Source: Crocosphaera sp. (lineage in GTDB: Bacteria > Cyanobacteriota > Cyanobacteriia > Cyanobacteriales > Microcystaceae). From it: a stretch of DNA of 45,761 nt. Below the pieces are notes generated by a model that was given only the letters and a program-made list of their open reading frames with translations, made no database searches and was not told the origin of the DNA. The DNA is taken from positions 1-45,761 of the forward strand of contig JASJBX010000046.1 of assembly GCA_030066295.1 (NCBI GenBank), written 5' to 3'. This document shows positions 17,762 to 25,591 of this stretch, piece by piece (position 1 is the stretch's first letter; the number at the start of each line of letters is the position of its first letter). Both the position numbers and the translations under genes were made by a program.

Positions 17762-18244
17762 TTACCTGTCCATACGCTTAAACGCCATGCCACATCGTTG
17801 ACACCTCCCCTCAACCCAGTGAGAAGGAATCGCAAACCGTTGACGACATGAAGGACATTTTGTTAACAACTTAACGCCATGCTTAGAACAATTGAATTGG
17901 GATTGATATTGCCACTCCATGCGATGATAAGGCTTTTCAGCATAACACAGACTACATAAACGAATTGGCAATAATTTCATTGGTTCTTGGGGTAACATCC
18001 CCTCTAACTGTGCCACCGATAACCCAATTAACTCCCCAACCGCTTCTAACTCCTCCTCACTAGGAAACGGAATAAAGCGAAACTTCTCCCAACGCCCTAA
18101 AACTGAACCAATTCCAGCCGCCTTACCCAATGCAGACAGAGAAACCGACTCATGACGACAGTAACGCCCCAAATAATGGCTGATACTCTCACCCTCGTAA
18201 GGCTCTAATATCCAAGGGGGTTGAAAATTTACCTTAGACTTCAT
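17762..18244 (-). CDS. tniQ: TniQ of element A
   Basis: Small V-K type TniQ of 160 residues that links the Cas12k complex to TnsC at the target. The N-terminal part has the family core GESISHYLGRYCRHE and LGRWEKFRFIPFPSEEEL. The C-terminal part has zinc-ribbon cysteines (RLCSLCY, FNCSKHG, KCPSCRQRF, RCQRCG). Length and motifs are the same as in element B. It is the third gene of the tnsB-tnsC-tniQ operon, starting 10 bp after the tnsC stop. Confidence 0.93.
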   Translation of the reverse strand: MKSKVNFQPPWILEPYEGESISHYLGRYCRHESVSLSALGKAAGIGSVLGRWEKFRFIPFPSEEELEAVGELIGLSVAQLEGMLPQEPMKLLPIRLCSLCYAEKPYHRMEWQYQSQFNCSKHGVKLLTKCPSCRQRFAIPSHWVEGRCQRCGMAFKRMDR

Positions 18245-18254
18245 TGATACTCCC

Positions 18255-19169
18255 CTATCCTATCTTTTGGGTGGGAGGTTTGCGATGACTGAGATAAGCC
18301 ATAATATTAGACGGAATTAACTCAAAATCAGGGTCATCTACTGTAAACATGGCAAGTTGGCGCAAAATATCATATAAACTCTCAATGAGTCCACCTGACT
18401 TTTCAGTTAACGTTTCCACCACTTCTGGATAATGGGTTAAATTTAAGCGATTTTTCTGTGTTAAAAAGGTTTGTTCCCAATGCTCAATCACCCTTGCCAC
18501 ATCTTTTAAGGTTAAAGCGGGAAACTCATGCCATTCCAAAAAAGAATTATTAATCGCCACATAAGCTGGATGATTTCGCCCTAAAATATCTTCTAAATAA
18601 TGTGTCCCTGTCACAATCACTGAAATTTTTTGATGATCATATAAATCCATCAACTCGTTCAACGCTTCCAACTTCAAATAATCTGCCTTGCCAATAATCA
18701 AAATCTTCACCCCATAACGCTGGAGATTATCCCAGGTGCGTGAGCGTAAATGTCTTAAAGTGCCTAGATTTGACAATGGATGCCCAAATTGTCCCAATAT
18801 ACCCCGATATAAATCCGTCGCTTTCCCCCCCTGCAACATTTCCACATAAAATACTGTTGCAGGTATCTCGAATAAAGATCCTCGCCGTCTCACGTGGGCC
18901 ATCCGATAAAATTCACAAGCTTTCAATAATCCAGATCCTCTGGTTCCCACCACATAACCACATAACTTCAAATCTCGTTGATCGTTCAACCAAGTAAACA
19001 AGTCCTGATCTCGATCTAAGGGACAATAAGTGTCAGTCTTCCCAATACGCTCAATTTCTGCCTGTTGTGCTGGAGTGCGACCATTTACTGCTTCTGAAGG
19101 TTGTCGATGATGAACCTTCGACGATTTGGGGGGAGTGGGGCTGTTTTCTGCTAAATTAGCCTTGGCCAT
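18255..19169 (-). CDS. tnsC: TnsC-family protein of element A with lost Walker A and Walker B residues
   Basis: Homologous to the AAA+ regulator TnsC, which forms ATP-dependent filaments between Cas12k/TniQ and TnsB. It aligns through most of its length with the element B protein: DLFTWLNDQRDLKLCGYVVG, YGVKILIIGKADYLKLEAL and ISVIVTGTHYLEDILGR match WLEGKRQAKQSCRVVG, CGVEMLIIDEADRLKPKTF and IAVVLVGTDRLDAVIKR. The nucleotide-binding residues are replaced: the Walker A loop is GTRGSGLL (75-82) instead of GESRTGKT, and Walker B ends LIIGK (157-161) instead of LIIDE. The Arg-rich stretch after the sensor is also gone. The gene is full length (304 residues, with an N-terminal extension), has no stop, and is spaced normally between tnsB (6 bp) and tniQ (10 bp). 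It probably cannot bind or hydrolyse ATP in the usual way. Confidence 0.88.
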   Translation of the reverse strand: MAKANLAENSPTPPKSSKVHHRQPSEAVNGRTPAQQAEIERIGKTDTYCPLDRDQDLFTWLNDQRDLKLCGYVVGTRGSGLLKACEFYRMAHVRRRGSLFEIPATVFYVEMLQGGKATDLYRGILGQFGHPLSNLGTLRHLRSRTWDNLQRYGVKILIIGKADYLKLEALNELMDLYDHQKISVIVTGTHYLEDILGRNHPAYVAINNSFLEWHEFPALTLKDVARVIEHWEQTFLTQKNRLNLTHYPEVVETLTEKSGGLIESLYDILRQLAMFTVDDPDFELIPSNIMAYLSHRKPPTQKIG

Positions 19170-19175
19170 GATGAT

Positions 19176-21149
19176 TTACCAGTTATTTTTCTTATATTCG
19201 TGCCAATCCTGAATCTTGGTAATAATGGCTGAATTGCGCCGTCTGAGTCTGGGATTGGGTTTAGGGGGTAATGGTTGAGTGATAACTTTTTTTCGGCATT
19301 TGCGTCCTATTTTAGCCGAGGCGATCGCTTCTTCAACTACTTTTCCTGAATCAAGTTCAGGTTGAGGCATATTTTGGGGGAATATCTCGGTAAGAGTCGA
19401 CTGATTAGTGGCTTTATCCCGTTTATGCTGGGCAGTTTTTCTTCTTTTGCGCTTTTCATGACGCTTTTGAGCTAGAAAATTGAGGTGATTATATCGCTCG
19501 TTAAGAATAGAGATATTATCGGTATCTTTTGATTGTTTTCTCAGTTTTTGGACAATCCACTTTAACTCATCAAAAGTCATTTGTTCTTGCTCAAAATATC
19601 GGGCTTTAATGATGCCAATAAATGCACTGGTTTCTCCCTTTTTGGCGGCAGTGTAGGCAAGTAAAGTAACAATATTTCTGGGATCGTACCTTAATGAAAT
19701 CTCTTTTCCAATAAAATCAGTTAAACAGTCTCCTTGATAAATAAGGTTTTCAAACTGAATGGTTCCATATTTTTGAACTTTGCGATGAGTTTGCTTAAGG
19801 AGACAGATATCTAAAGTTCTTTCATCAACAATATCTATTCCTCTGATTAAGCCACTGTGCCACCGTTTTGTGCGTCGTTGTATCTGAAATTGAGGCTCAA
19901 TCTTTGTCTTCGGATAATGATGTTGATTATAATGATCGACAAAATATTGGACTAATTCCTTTTCTAATTCTTCAAAGGTCATACAGGCATGAGTTTCGGC
20001 ATTTTTATCTCGTTCTTGTACTGTTGAACCTGTATAGCCGGGTAAGTTTTTTAGGATTTCGTTATTAGTTTGGTTGAAAACGGTTTCGACTAATCCTCCG
20101 GCTGAAGGAAAGGCTCTTAATTTCCATTGAAATCCTAATTGGCTGGCGATTAGTTGGGCATGGTTACTTTTGAATTCTTTGGCTCTATCAGTGACTAAAT
20201 ATTCGGGGATTCCATGCTGTTCCCATTCATGTTGTAAGCCATACTTTACTTTGACTTGTTTGGGTAAAATAGCATGACGCAAGGCTAACGCTACTCGATG
20301 AGAATTAGCGGCAACAAAGCCTAAATAATAACCCATTAAACACCCTGAATAACTATCGATAATAACGGTTAAAAAAGGACGTATCGGTTCTCCTTTTCTA
20401 TCTCGTATAATTTCGGATTTAGGGGCTGAATGTTCATGCTCAGTTTTCTCAATGATAAAAATATCCAGTTTGGTATGGTCAGCTTGCCAAATTTGATTAC
20501 TATGGGTGATATGTAGGTTTTCATCGATAGTTTGTACAATTTGATGATCAATATCGGCTCCAGGATGTCTTGCTTTAGACTTTCTCTTCCTATCTAGTTC
20601 ATCGTTAATTACTTTATAAACGGTCACATGGGAAGGATATTTTCCGACAATTAAGTCTTCGAGAACTTCAGGATAAGGTTTGAGGAGTTTGGCAAAACCG
20701 TCTTTTTTTTTGATATCTGTACGCAGTGTTTCTCCTTGGGCAGCTAAGGCCATTAATGCGTTATATATCTGACTAATATTTTGTCTTGCGCCCTCTTTTC
20801 TACCCCATTTATAGAGTTTGATAATAAAGTCACGCCATTGTTGAGAAATGCGGTATTGTCCTTTATCTTGGCGACCAGCGGTTATGGTTGCAATTCCTTC
20901 ATTGGCTATTTTGGCTAACATCCGTCGAATGGTGCGAGGACTTTTGCCAAGGGTTTCGGCAGCTTTTGCGATCGCTTGTGAGCGTTGCTGCTTGTTGGAA
21001 GCTTGCAGTATAGGTTCAAGTGCTTTGAGTTTTTGTTCTGCTTCGGGAGTAAGTTCCGTATTAATCAGTTTGAAGGATTGAGAGTCTGATTTTAGACTTT
21101 CTGAGGAGTTCACGTCGAGTTCACGTGAATTTATGGCTGATGACTCCAT
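19176..21149 (-). CDS. tnsB: TnsB transposase of element A (DDE recombinase)
   Basis: Cuts and joins the transposon ends. I use the ATG at 21149 (MESSAINSRELDVNSSESLK). The longer frame from 21224 would run through a TnsB box at 21185-21203. The 657-residue product has N-terminal helix-turn-helix domains (QAIAKAAETLGKSPRTIRRM) and a retroviral-integrase fold with Asp224 (IWQADHTKLD), Asp321 (YLVTDRAKEF) and Glu355 (GGLVETVFNQ), so the DDE triad is complete. A Mu-type beta-barrel follows, then a basic C-terminal tail, the part that contacts TnsC in known systems. It is the first gene of tnsB-tnsC-tniQ and reads from the left end. Confidence 0.93.
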   Translation of the reverse strand: MESSAINSRELDVNSSESLKSDSQSFKLINTELTPEAEQKLKALEPILQASNKQQRSQAIAKAAETLGKSPRTIRRMLAKIANEGIATITAGRQDKGQYRISQQWRDFIIKLYKWGRKEGARQNISQIYNALMALAAQGETLRTDIKKKDGFAKLLKPYPEVLEDLIVGKYPSHVTVYKVINDELDRKRKSKARHPGADIDHQIVQTIDENLHITHSNQIWQADHTKLDIFIIEKTEHEHSAPKSEIIRDRKGEPIRPFLTVIIDSYSGCLMGYYLGFVAANSHRVALALRHAILPKQVKVKYGLQHEWEQHGIPEYLVTDRAKEFKSNHAQLIASQLGFQWKLRAFPSAGGLVETVFNQTNNEILKNLPGYTGSTVQERDKNAETHACMTFEELEKELVQYFVDHYNQHHYPKTKIEPQFQIQRRTKRWHSGLIRGIDIVDERTLDICLLKQTHRKVQKYGTIQFENLIYQGDCLTDFIGKEISLRYDPRNIVTLLAYTAAKKGETSAFIGIIKARYFEQEQMTFDELKWIVQKLRKQSKDTDNISILNERYNHLNFLAQKRHEKRKRRKTAQHKRDKATNQSTLTEIFPQNMPQPELDSGKVVEEAIASAKIGRKCRKKVITQPLPPKPNPRLRRRNSAIITKIQDWHEYKKNNW

Positions 21150-21184
21150 AATAAGCTTATCCCGAAGGATGGATAAAAAAAAAA

Positions 21185-21379
21185 TGACATGATTTACTTT
21201 AAGGATTGTAGCAAACCTTTTCAAAAAATGACACTTTTTACTTTAAAGTGGTTAATAGGGCGATCTGAGGTTGTACAATTCTTGAAAGTTATATACAGAG
21301 CGGACTTGATCCTATTCAGGTTCTCCAGAAATAGGTGACATTAATTCTTTAAAAAGTGACAATAATTATTTAATGTACA
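21185..21379 (-). repeat. left end of element A: terminal repeat and TnsB boxes
   Basis: Read on the minus strand from 21379 it begins TGTACATTAAATAATTATTG, identical to the right end. Boxes of the A type (TTTAAAG...TGTCA) lie at 21336-21353, 21229-21248 and 21185-21203. The innermost one is just upstream of the chosen tnsB start and could also let TnsB repress its own operon (inference). Confidence 0.8.
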
Positions 21380-21443
21380 TCATCGGTAACAAATTAGTGT
21401 CGTTTTAACAAATTATTTGTCGTTTGTAACATATTAAGTGTCG
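21380..21443 (-). repeat. inner right end of element B: three TnsB boxes
   Basis: Three regularly spaced boxes of the form TAACAAATTANTGTCG lie at 21387-21402, 21406-21422 and 21427-21443, about 20 bp apart. They differ from the TTTAAAG boxes of element A that end at 21379. The sequence directly after 21379 (TCATCGGTAAC) continues the broken terminus at 5984. Confidence 0.75.
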
Positions 21444-21449
21444 TGTGCC

Positions 21450-21808
21450 TATTACCGAGACTATCCTAGACGATGGTAAAAAATCTTTCAATCCATCTCA
21501 CTAACCAAAATAGATTGTGACCTTGGATTCGGCACAACGGATTAAGAAGTGAGGTCTTTCAATCCATCTCATCAATCAAAATAAATTGTGACCGAATATC
21601 CCACTTCCCAACACCTGCAATCTGAACCTTTCAATCCATCTCATCAATCAAAATAGATTGTGACAAATAGGGGTTTTTTTTGATGCTTAAGTATAGACGC
21701 TTTCAATCCATCTCATCAATCAAAATAGATTGTGACCTGTTTTCGGTGTGGTAAAGGCAGATCATTTCATCCTTTCAATCCATCTCATCAATCAAAATAG
21801 ATTGTGAC
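21450..21808 (-). CRISPR. CRISPR array of element B (5 repeats, 4 spacers plus a terminal guide)
   Basis: Read on the minus strand, 37-nt repeats lie at 21808-21772, 21736-21700, 21664-21628, 21592-21556 and 21521-21485. They start GTCACAATCTATTTTGATTG and end GATGGATTGAAAG, the V-K repeat ending. The four internal spacers are 34-35 nt. The repeat nearest the transposon end is altered (GGTTAGTG in place of GATTGATG) and is followed by about 35 nt that would be a terminal guide (21484-21450). That position matches the homing crRNA in other V-K elements. I found no match for any spacer in this window. Confidence 0.95.
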
Positions 21809-22194
21809 ACCAGCAGTCTAAAAACCTTATATGCTAAGCGTTTTGTCAACTATCTGCGCTGGACAAGACTCAAAAGTTCATTTCAGCCACAGGCCTTTAA
21901 AAAAATGAAGACTGAGAAATGCTACAACCTATATCTAATAACGGGTTCGGGGTTTGCGCTAGACAACTAGAGAAAAATAGTTGCTTTTACACGCTTCAAA
22001 CTAAGAGTGAGAAAGGATTTCACCTTGGTCTAGAATGACTTAGTAAAGATTACAGCAACACACCTGCGCCCTTGCAGAATTAAATATTGTCAGAGCAAAC
22101 TCCAACATGAGTTAACCTAATAGGACGTAACTGGACTCGCTTTCAATCTACTTAAAATCTATAAATTTAACCATTTCTTTGACCATGCTTTATC
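21809..22194 (-). other. leader region between tracrRNA and CRISPR array of element B
   Basis: About 385 bp with no convincing ORF. It lies upstream of the array on the transcribed strand and should contain the array promoter; TTGACA occurs on the minus strand near 21850, without an obvious partner box. I see no repeats and no similarity to other parts of the window. Confidence 0.4.
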
Positions 22195-22496
22195 CCGTCA
22201 TTAGTAAGAAAAAATAAGTGGATTCCTCCTTGGTCGGAGGTGATTCAGTAGCCATCACTGTGGTAAACCCACGCCACTTATTGCTGGGAGCGCACCTACC
22301 CTATAAAATGAAATTATCAGCTAATCTCAAATTACAGGTTAATCATCCCTACAACCTAAATTGTAGAAATCAGCATCAGGGTGGACAGCTACTAGGGTCA
22401 GAAAGCAAAACTATCTACCGACAGTCAAACTAACCCTCATTTTTCGTAGTTCAGAGGTCCAATTAAAAACATGATCTACGGCACGATTAATATTTG
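22195..22496 (-). ncRNA. tracrRNA of element B (ShCAST-like)
   Basis: Carries the ShCAST tracrRNA blocks in order: AATATTAATCGTGCCG near the 5' end, CCTCTGAAC, ATGAGGGTTAGTTTGACTG, TTGCTTTCTGACCCTAGTAG, CACCCTGATGCTG, GTAGGTGCGCTCCCAGCAAT, GATGGCTACTGAATCACC and a final CCAAGGAGGAATCCAC. The AATCCA can pair with TGGATT of the repeat. The start near 22496 is set by the promoter just upstream. The 3' end is estimated. Confidence 0.88.
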
Positions 22497-22502
22497 TTAT
22501 CA

Positions 22503-22531
22503 AGTATAAATATACTATGTTCAATTGTCAA
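22503..22531 (-). promoter_or_regulatory. sigma-70 type promoter of the element B tracrRNA
   Basis: On the minus strand TTGACA (22531-22526) and TATACT (22508-22503) are separated by exactly 17 bp. The expected start, about 7 nt further, coincides with the sequence homologous to the 5' end of the ShCAST tracrRNA. Confidence 0.75.
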
Positions 22532-22546
22532 GGTGCAGGTAAAATT

Positions 22547-24385
22547 TTAAGCAGATAAACGTGACTGATAAGCCTTGAAAGCTAATTCCGCAGCTTTTTG
22601 TAGCGAAGTTCCCTGTAATGGCTGTTGACTTTCTTCCATAACTATTCCTACTTTAGAAGCCTGTGCTTGAATGTTATCAATTAATCTGCCATAGCTCCAT
22701 TGATGGACTTGTATACGATACTTTTTAGCATATTTTGCTTGTGCTTCAATACAATTGGGGATTTTAGCTTCAGCTAAGGCTTGAATTTCGCTTTGAATCG
22801 CTTCTCGTATATCCTTCAAGTGAGGAACCACAATACTTCCTGCTTGATATTGCTTGGCGATCGCTATAATGGCTTTAGCTAATAAACGGTCAATATATTC
22901 TCCTAATTCAGAATCACCAAACTGGTTAAAAGCTTCTTTTCGTTGTGCCACATTTCTTTGATGAGATTGACGTTGTTTTTGTCTATGTTGACGGTTAAGT
23001 AAGGGATAATTATTACCCAGTAGTTGTTTAATATTCCGATAAGTTAAAACTTTATTAGTCATGCCATCAACAACAGCAATGGTAGCAGGTTTTTGAAGTG
23101 CCATTGAGACACCAACCAGAATATTAGATTGTCCTTGGTATAAAGGTTGACTAGGACGAGGAAAGGGATTTTTGAGTCGATCTAGGCTTGATTGTTTCCG
23201 TTGGATAAATGCTTGTTGATTTTTAGTTAATTCTCCTTTCTCATTCATCCGTTTTAAAATTACTGCAATTTCGTCAGCTTTTTCTTGCTTAACTTTTTCT
23301 GTTCCTTCCTGTGTCCAGAAACGAGTATCTAAAGTGCATTGAAGGGTTAAACGATGAACCTCCCAAGGTTGTCCCTTACCTTTGCTTTCTTGCCACAGAA
23401 TACGCCCTGATCTTAAGGTAAACAAAGCACTAGAATGTTGATTTTTACTAGCTTTTTTGATTTGTTGGTCTTCGTAAAAGCGTTGAAACCATTTCAGTTG
23501 TCTTTTGTCACAGTAAATCTCAAATTTTAAGTCGCTTATCCCACCAAATTGCACACATAAACGACCTTCCTCATTTTTCAACCAAGTTAAGTCTTCGTTG
23601 GTTTCGTAGTTAATAGGAAAAGGGATAGATTGAGATTTTGTTAATAATTTATCTTGCCATGATCTCGCTTCTTCTACATCTTTAGGATCAGTGTAACAAG
23701 CAATATTTAATGTTTCTAACCAATACTCATTGGTTAAATCCCGTCCTTGAGGAAGACACCCTTCAAGTTGTTTTTTGATTCGTTTAATGGCAATTTCAAC
23801 TTTACGGCGACGTTTAGCAAATTTCTCAACATCTTCTGGTTTTTGAGGAAGTTTACAGCGATTTTTAAGTAGGTAATTGAGGGCTGTTCGAGTTAAAATA
23901 TTTTGCTCATCTCTATAGGCTTCAAAGAGAGTATTAAATAGCCGTTCTGTCCCTTCATAAGCTTGAAGTATTTCGGTAGCTTTTTGGCGAATTGTTTCTA
24001 AATCTGTTTCACTTTCTTTGATTAATTGATCATCACTTTTTAAGACTTCTAACCAGCGTCTTTTTCCATCAAGTTTTTGCTGTAGTCGTTGTTGAAGTTT
24101 GAGCCAAGATTTGAAGATATATTCGACTAACCTGATGCCAGAGGTATAAAACCGTGCAGGTTGTCCTAAAAAACGGGGATCTTTCTTTAAGTCGTTACCT
24201 AATTCTCTGATAACGGCTACTTGTAGTCTTCCTGCTTGTCTCCACTCTTCAAATTCGGGGTATTGTGCCACTTTTTGGAGTAATTCATTGATAAATGGCG
24301 TGTTTAACTCAGCCATCAGTTGCCATAGGGTTTGACGGATGGGTTCTTTAGCGACGAGACGACATTGAATGGTGATTTGACTCAT
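22547..24385 (-). CDS. cas12k: Cas12k of element B (nuclease-dead type V-K effector)
   Basis: 612 residues, slightly shorter than ShCas12k. It uses the tracrRNA and crRNA downstream to find targets without cutting. RuvC-like segments lack catalytic acids: NILVGVSMALQKPATIAVVD where an Asp is expected and SIVVPHLKDIREAIQSEI where a Glu is expected. The C-terminal block QVHQWSYGRLIDNIQAQASK is typical of the family, and the element A protein has the diverged form SVNQWNYNQLTQCISHAALK. The start MSQITIQCRLV lies 68 bp from the divergent cvkR start, with a palindrome between. The gene appears intact although its transposase genes are broken. Confidence 0.95.
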   Translation of the reverse strand: MSQITIQCRLVAKEPIRQTLWQLMAELNTPFINELLQKVAQYPEFEEWRQAGRLQVAVIRELGNDLKKDPRFLGQPARFYTSGIRLVEYIFKSWLKLQQRLQQKLDGKRRWLEVLKSDDQLIKESETDLETIRQKATEILQAYEGTERLFNTLFEAYRDEQNILTRTALNYLLKNRCKLPQKPEDVEKFAKRRRKVEIAIKRIKKQLEGCLPQGRDLTNEYWLETLNIACYTDPKDVEEARSWQDKLLTKSQSIPFPINYETNEDLTWLKNEEGRLCVQFGGISDLKFEIYCDKRQLKWFQRFYEDQQIKKASKNQHSSALFTLRSGRILWQESKGKGQPWEVHRLTLQCTLDTRFWTQEGTEKVKQEKADEIAVILKRMNEKGELTKNQQAFIQRKQSSLDRLKNPFPRPSQPLYQGQSNILVGVSMALQKPATIAVVDGMTNKVLTYRNIKQLLGNNYPLLNRQHRQKQRQSHQRNVAQRKEAFNQFGDSELGEYIDRLLAKAIIAIAKQYQAGSIVVPHLKDIREAIQSEIQALAEAKIPNCIEAQAKYAKKYRIQVHQWSYGRLIDNIQAQASKVGIVMEESQQPLQGTSLQKAAELAFKAYQSRLSA

Positions 24386-24406
24386 CTCATTTAAACAAAA
24401 ACGTTT

Positions 24407-24426
24407 AATACAAACATAATTGTATT
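24407..24426. promoter_or_regulatory. palindromic operator candidate between cas12k and cvkR
   Basis: AATACAA (24407-24413) and TTGTATT (24420-24426) form a perfect 7-bp inverted repeat around ACATAA in the 68-bp gap between the divergent genes. A dyad of this size suits a dimeric MerR protein. CvkR in Anabaena is known to repress cas12k from the shared intergenic region. Binding here is inferred. Confidence 0.6.
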
Positions 24427-24453
24427 ATAGCAAGTCTCTGTAAAATAGAGGTC

Positions 24454-24873
24454 ATGGGAGAAACTTTCTTTACCTCTAAGGATGCTGCGAAAATTACGGG
24501 GTGTACTCTACGTCAGTTACAATATTGGCGAGAAAAAGGGGTTATTGTCCCCATGGTGAGTGCAACGGGAACGGGGAGAAGTGTTTATTATTCTCGTTCT
24601 GAGTTGGTGGAGTTGACTGTAATGGTGTATTTGCTGTCGGTGGGGTTAACCTTTGAGTCTGCTTCTGGGGTATTACAGCAGTTACGGGAAATTGAACCGA
24701 ATTTTGCTAAAGAGAAGAGTCAACGGCGTTTAATGTTGGTTTTTGATAGTTCTGAGAGAATACTAAAGTTAATAGATTTTGAGCTAGAGAGTGCGATCGC
24801 TTTTCTTGATCGGGGTTTACCTATTATTCCTGTCTGGTTGGATGAGATTTATCAAAAATTAGATAAAAGTTGA
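24454..24873 (+). CDS. cvkR: CvkR-like MerR-type repressor of cas12k
   Basis: 139 residues. The N-terminal MerR winged-helix domain has FTSKDAAKITGCTLRQLQYW then REKGVIVPMVSATGTGRSVY (about residues 5-45). The C-terminal half is helical (LTFESASGVLQQLREIEP) and lacks the cysteines of metal-sensing MerR proteins. It is divergent from cas12k, the position and size of CvkR, the V-K repressor described in Anabaena. Expected to dimerise on the intergenic palindrome and limit Cas12k levels. Assignment rests on fold and synteny. Confidence 0.85.
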   Translation: MGETFFTSKDAAKITGCTLRQLQYWREKGVIVPMVSATGTGRSVYYSRSELVELTVMVYLLSVGLTFESASGVLQQLREIEPNFAKEKSQRRLMLVFDSSERILKLIDFELESAIAFLDRGLPIIPVWLDEIYQKLDKS

Positions 24874-24897
24874 AAAAATATTGTTAACTTATGGCTG

Positions 24898-25581
24898 TCA
24901 TTTAATAATTTTTAATATTAAGTGATGACAACGAAAATTTAAAGGATAAAGTTTGTTTTCAGGAATACTCCGTTGATGATCTGATGTTTTATGATGACGC
25001 TTAGGAAAATCTGGGTTATCAGATAATGTACAAGGTGTCTTTTTAGCAATATTGTTAAATGCTCTATTCGATAAACCTTTGAGTAAATATCCTAGCATTC
25101 CTCCTTCACTAGAAAAAGGTGCATAACGACAGGTTAAAAAATTATTATTAATTTCTTTAACATATTCTCCTACCTGTCCATCTGAATGTAACACTTTTGC
25201 TTCTAGCGGTAAAATAATTCTTTCATTCGCTCTTAAAATAAATGCGATATCGTATGTTGGAGGTTGTGCTTTATCTGAGACACTTGTTTCAAACTCAGGA
25301 ACTTCATGTTGAACAACAAAAGTCTCATCTCCTGTCATTACATCTCTAATTCTTCGTTCTAGCAAGGACGAAAGACTTTTTTCAATTTGCTTATCTGCTT
25401 GCTTAACATCAATTTGTGATAATACATTTGCTTGAAGTATTTCATATCCCTGCCAAATTAATTCAAGTGCTATTCTAGTTAAGTCTAAAGGCCATTCTCT
25501 AGCAAGATCAAGATATTCTTGTTTTTCCATTGGCCATCTTAATTCTGCAATCGTTGTCCCTCGACTTCCTTTTTTTCCCAT
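24898..25581 (-). CDS. PD-(D/E)XK-like nuclease, putative restriction partner (CAST B cargo)
   Basis: 227-residue cytoplasmic protein. PPTYDIAFILRANERIILPL followed by EAKVL shows the Asp...Glu-X-Lys pattern of the PD-(D/E)XK nuclease fold (about residues 129-154). The rest is helical and not recognised. It starts 10 bp after the stop of the large methylase gene, so the two form an operon, consistent with a restriction-modification pair. The ATG at 25581 follows that short gap. The nuclease role is inferred from the motif and the neighbour. Confidence 0.6.
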   Translation of the reverse strand: MGKKGSRGTTIAELRWPMEKQEYLDLAREWPLDLTRIALELIWQGYEILQANVLSQIDVKQADKQIEKSLSSLLERRIRDVMTGDETFVVQHEVPEFETSVSDKAQPPTYDIAFILRANERIILPLEAKVLHSDGQVGEYVKEINNNFLTCRYAPFSSEGGMLGYLLKGLSNRAFNNIAKKTPCTLSDNPDFPKRHHKTSDHQRSIPENKLYPLNFRCHHLILKIIK

Positions 25582-25591
25582 TATCTAATAT

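Larger units (their letters stand above)
5985..21379 (-). mobile_element. type V-K CAST, element A (complete, about 15.4 kb)
   Basis: Bounded by inverted copies of TGTACATTAAATAATTATTG (5985 reading right, 21379 reading left). Minus-strand order is left end, tnsB, tnsC, tniQ, adhesin cargo (plus strand), cas12k, tracrRNA, degenerate CRISPR array with a tRNA-Pro guide, right end. This is the standard V-K layout. Unusual points are a TnsC without Walker residues, the lack of a divergent cvkR gene, only two repeats in the array, and no clear 5-bp target duplication (left flank TTTGT, right flank TCATC). It sits inside the right end of element B. Confidence 0.88.

Noticed and set aside
21450-21484. 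Terminal B guide as a tRNA-Glu homing guide (it contains CCATCGTCTAG, found in many tRNA-Glu genes)
   Set aside because: The match is short and begins several bases into the guide, whereas homing guides match from their first base. No tRNA-Glu gene is in the window.
22218-22433. 71-codon plus-strand ORF
   Set aside because: It lies antisense to the conserved tracrRNA blocks of element B and has no independent coding signs.
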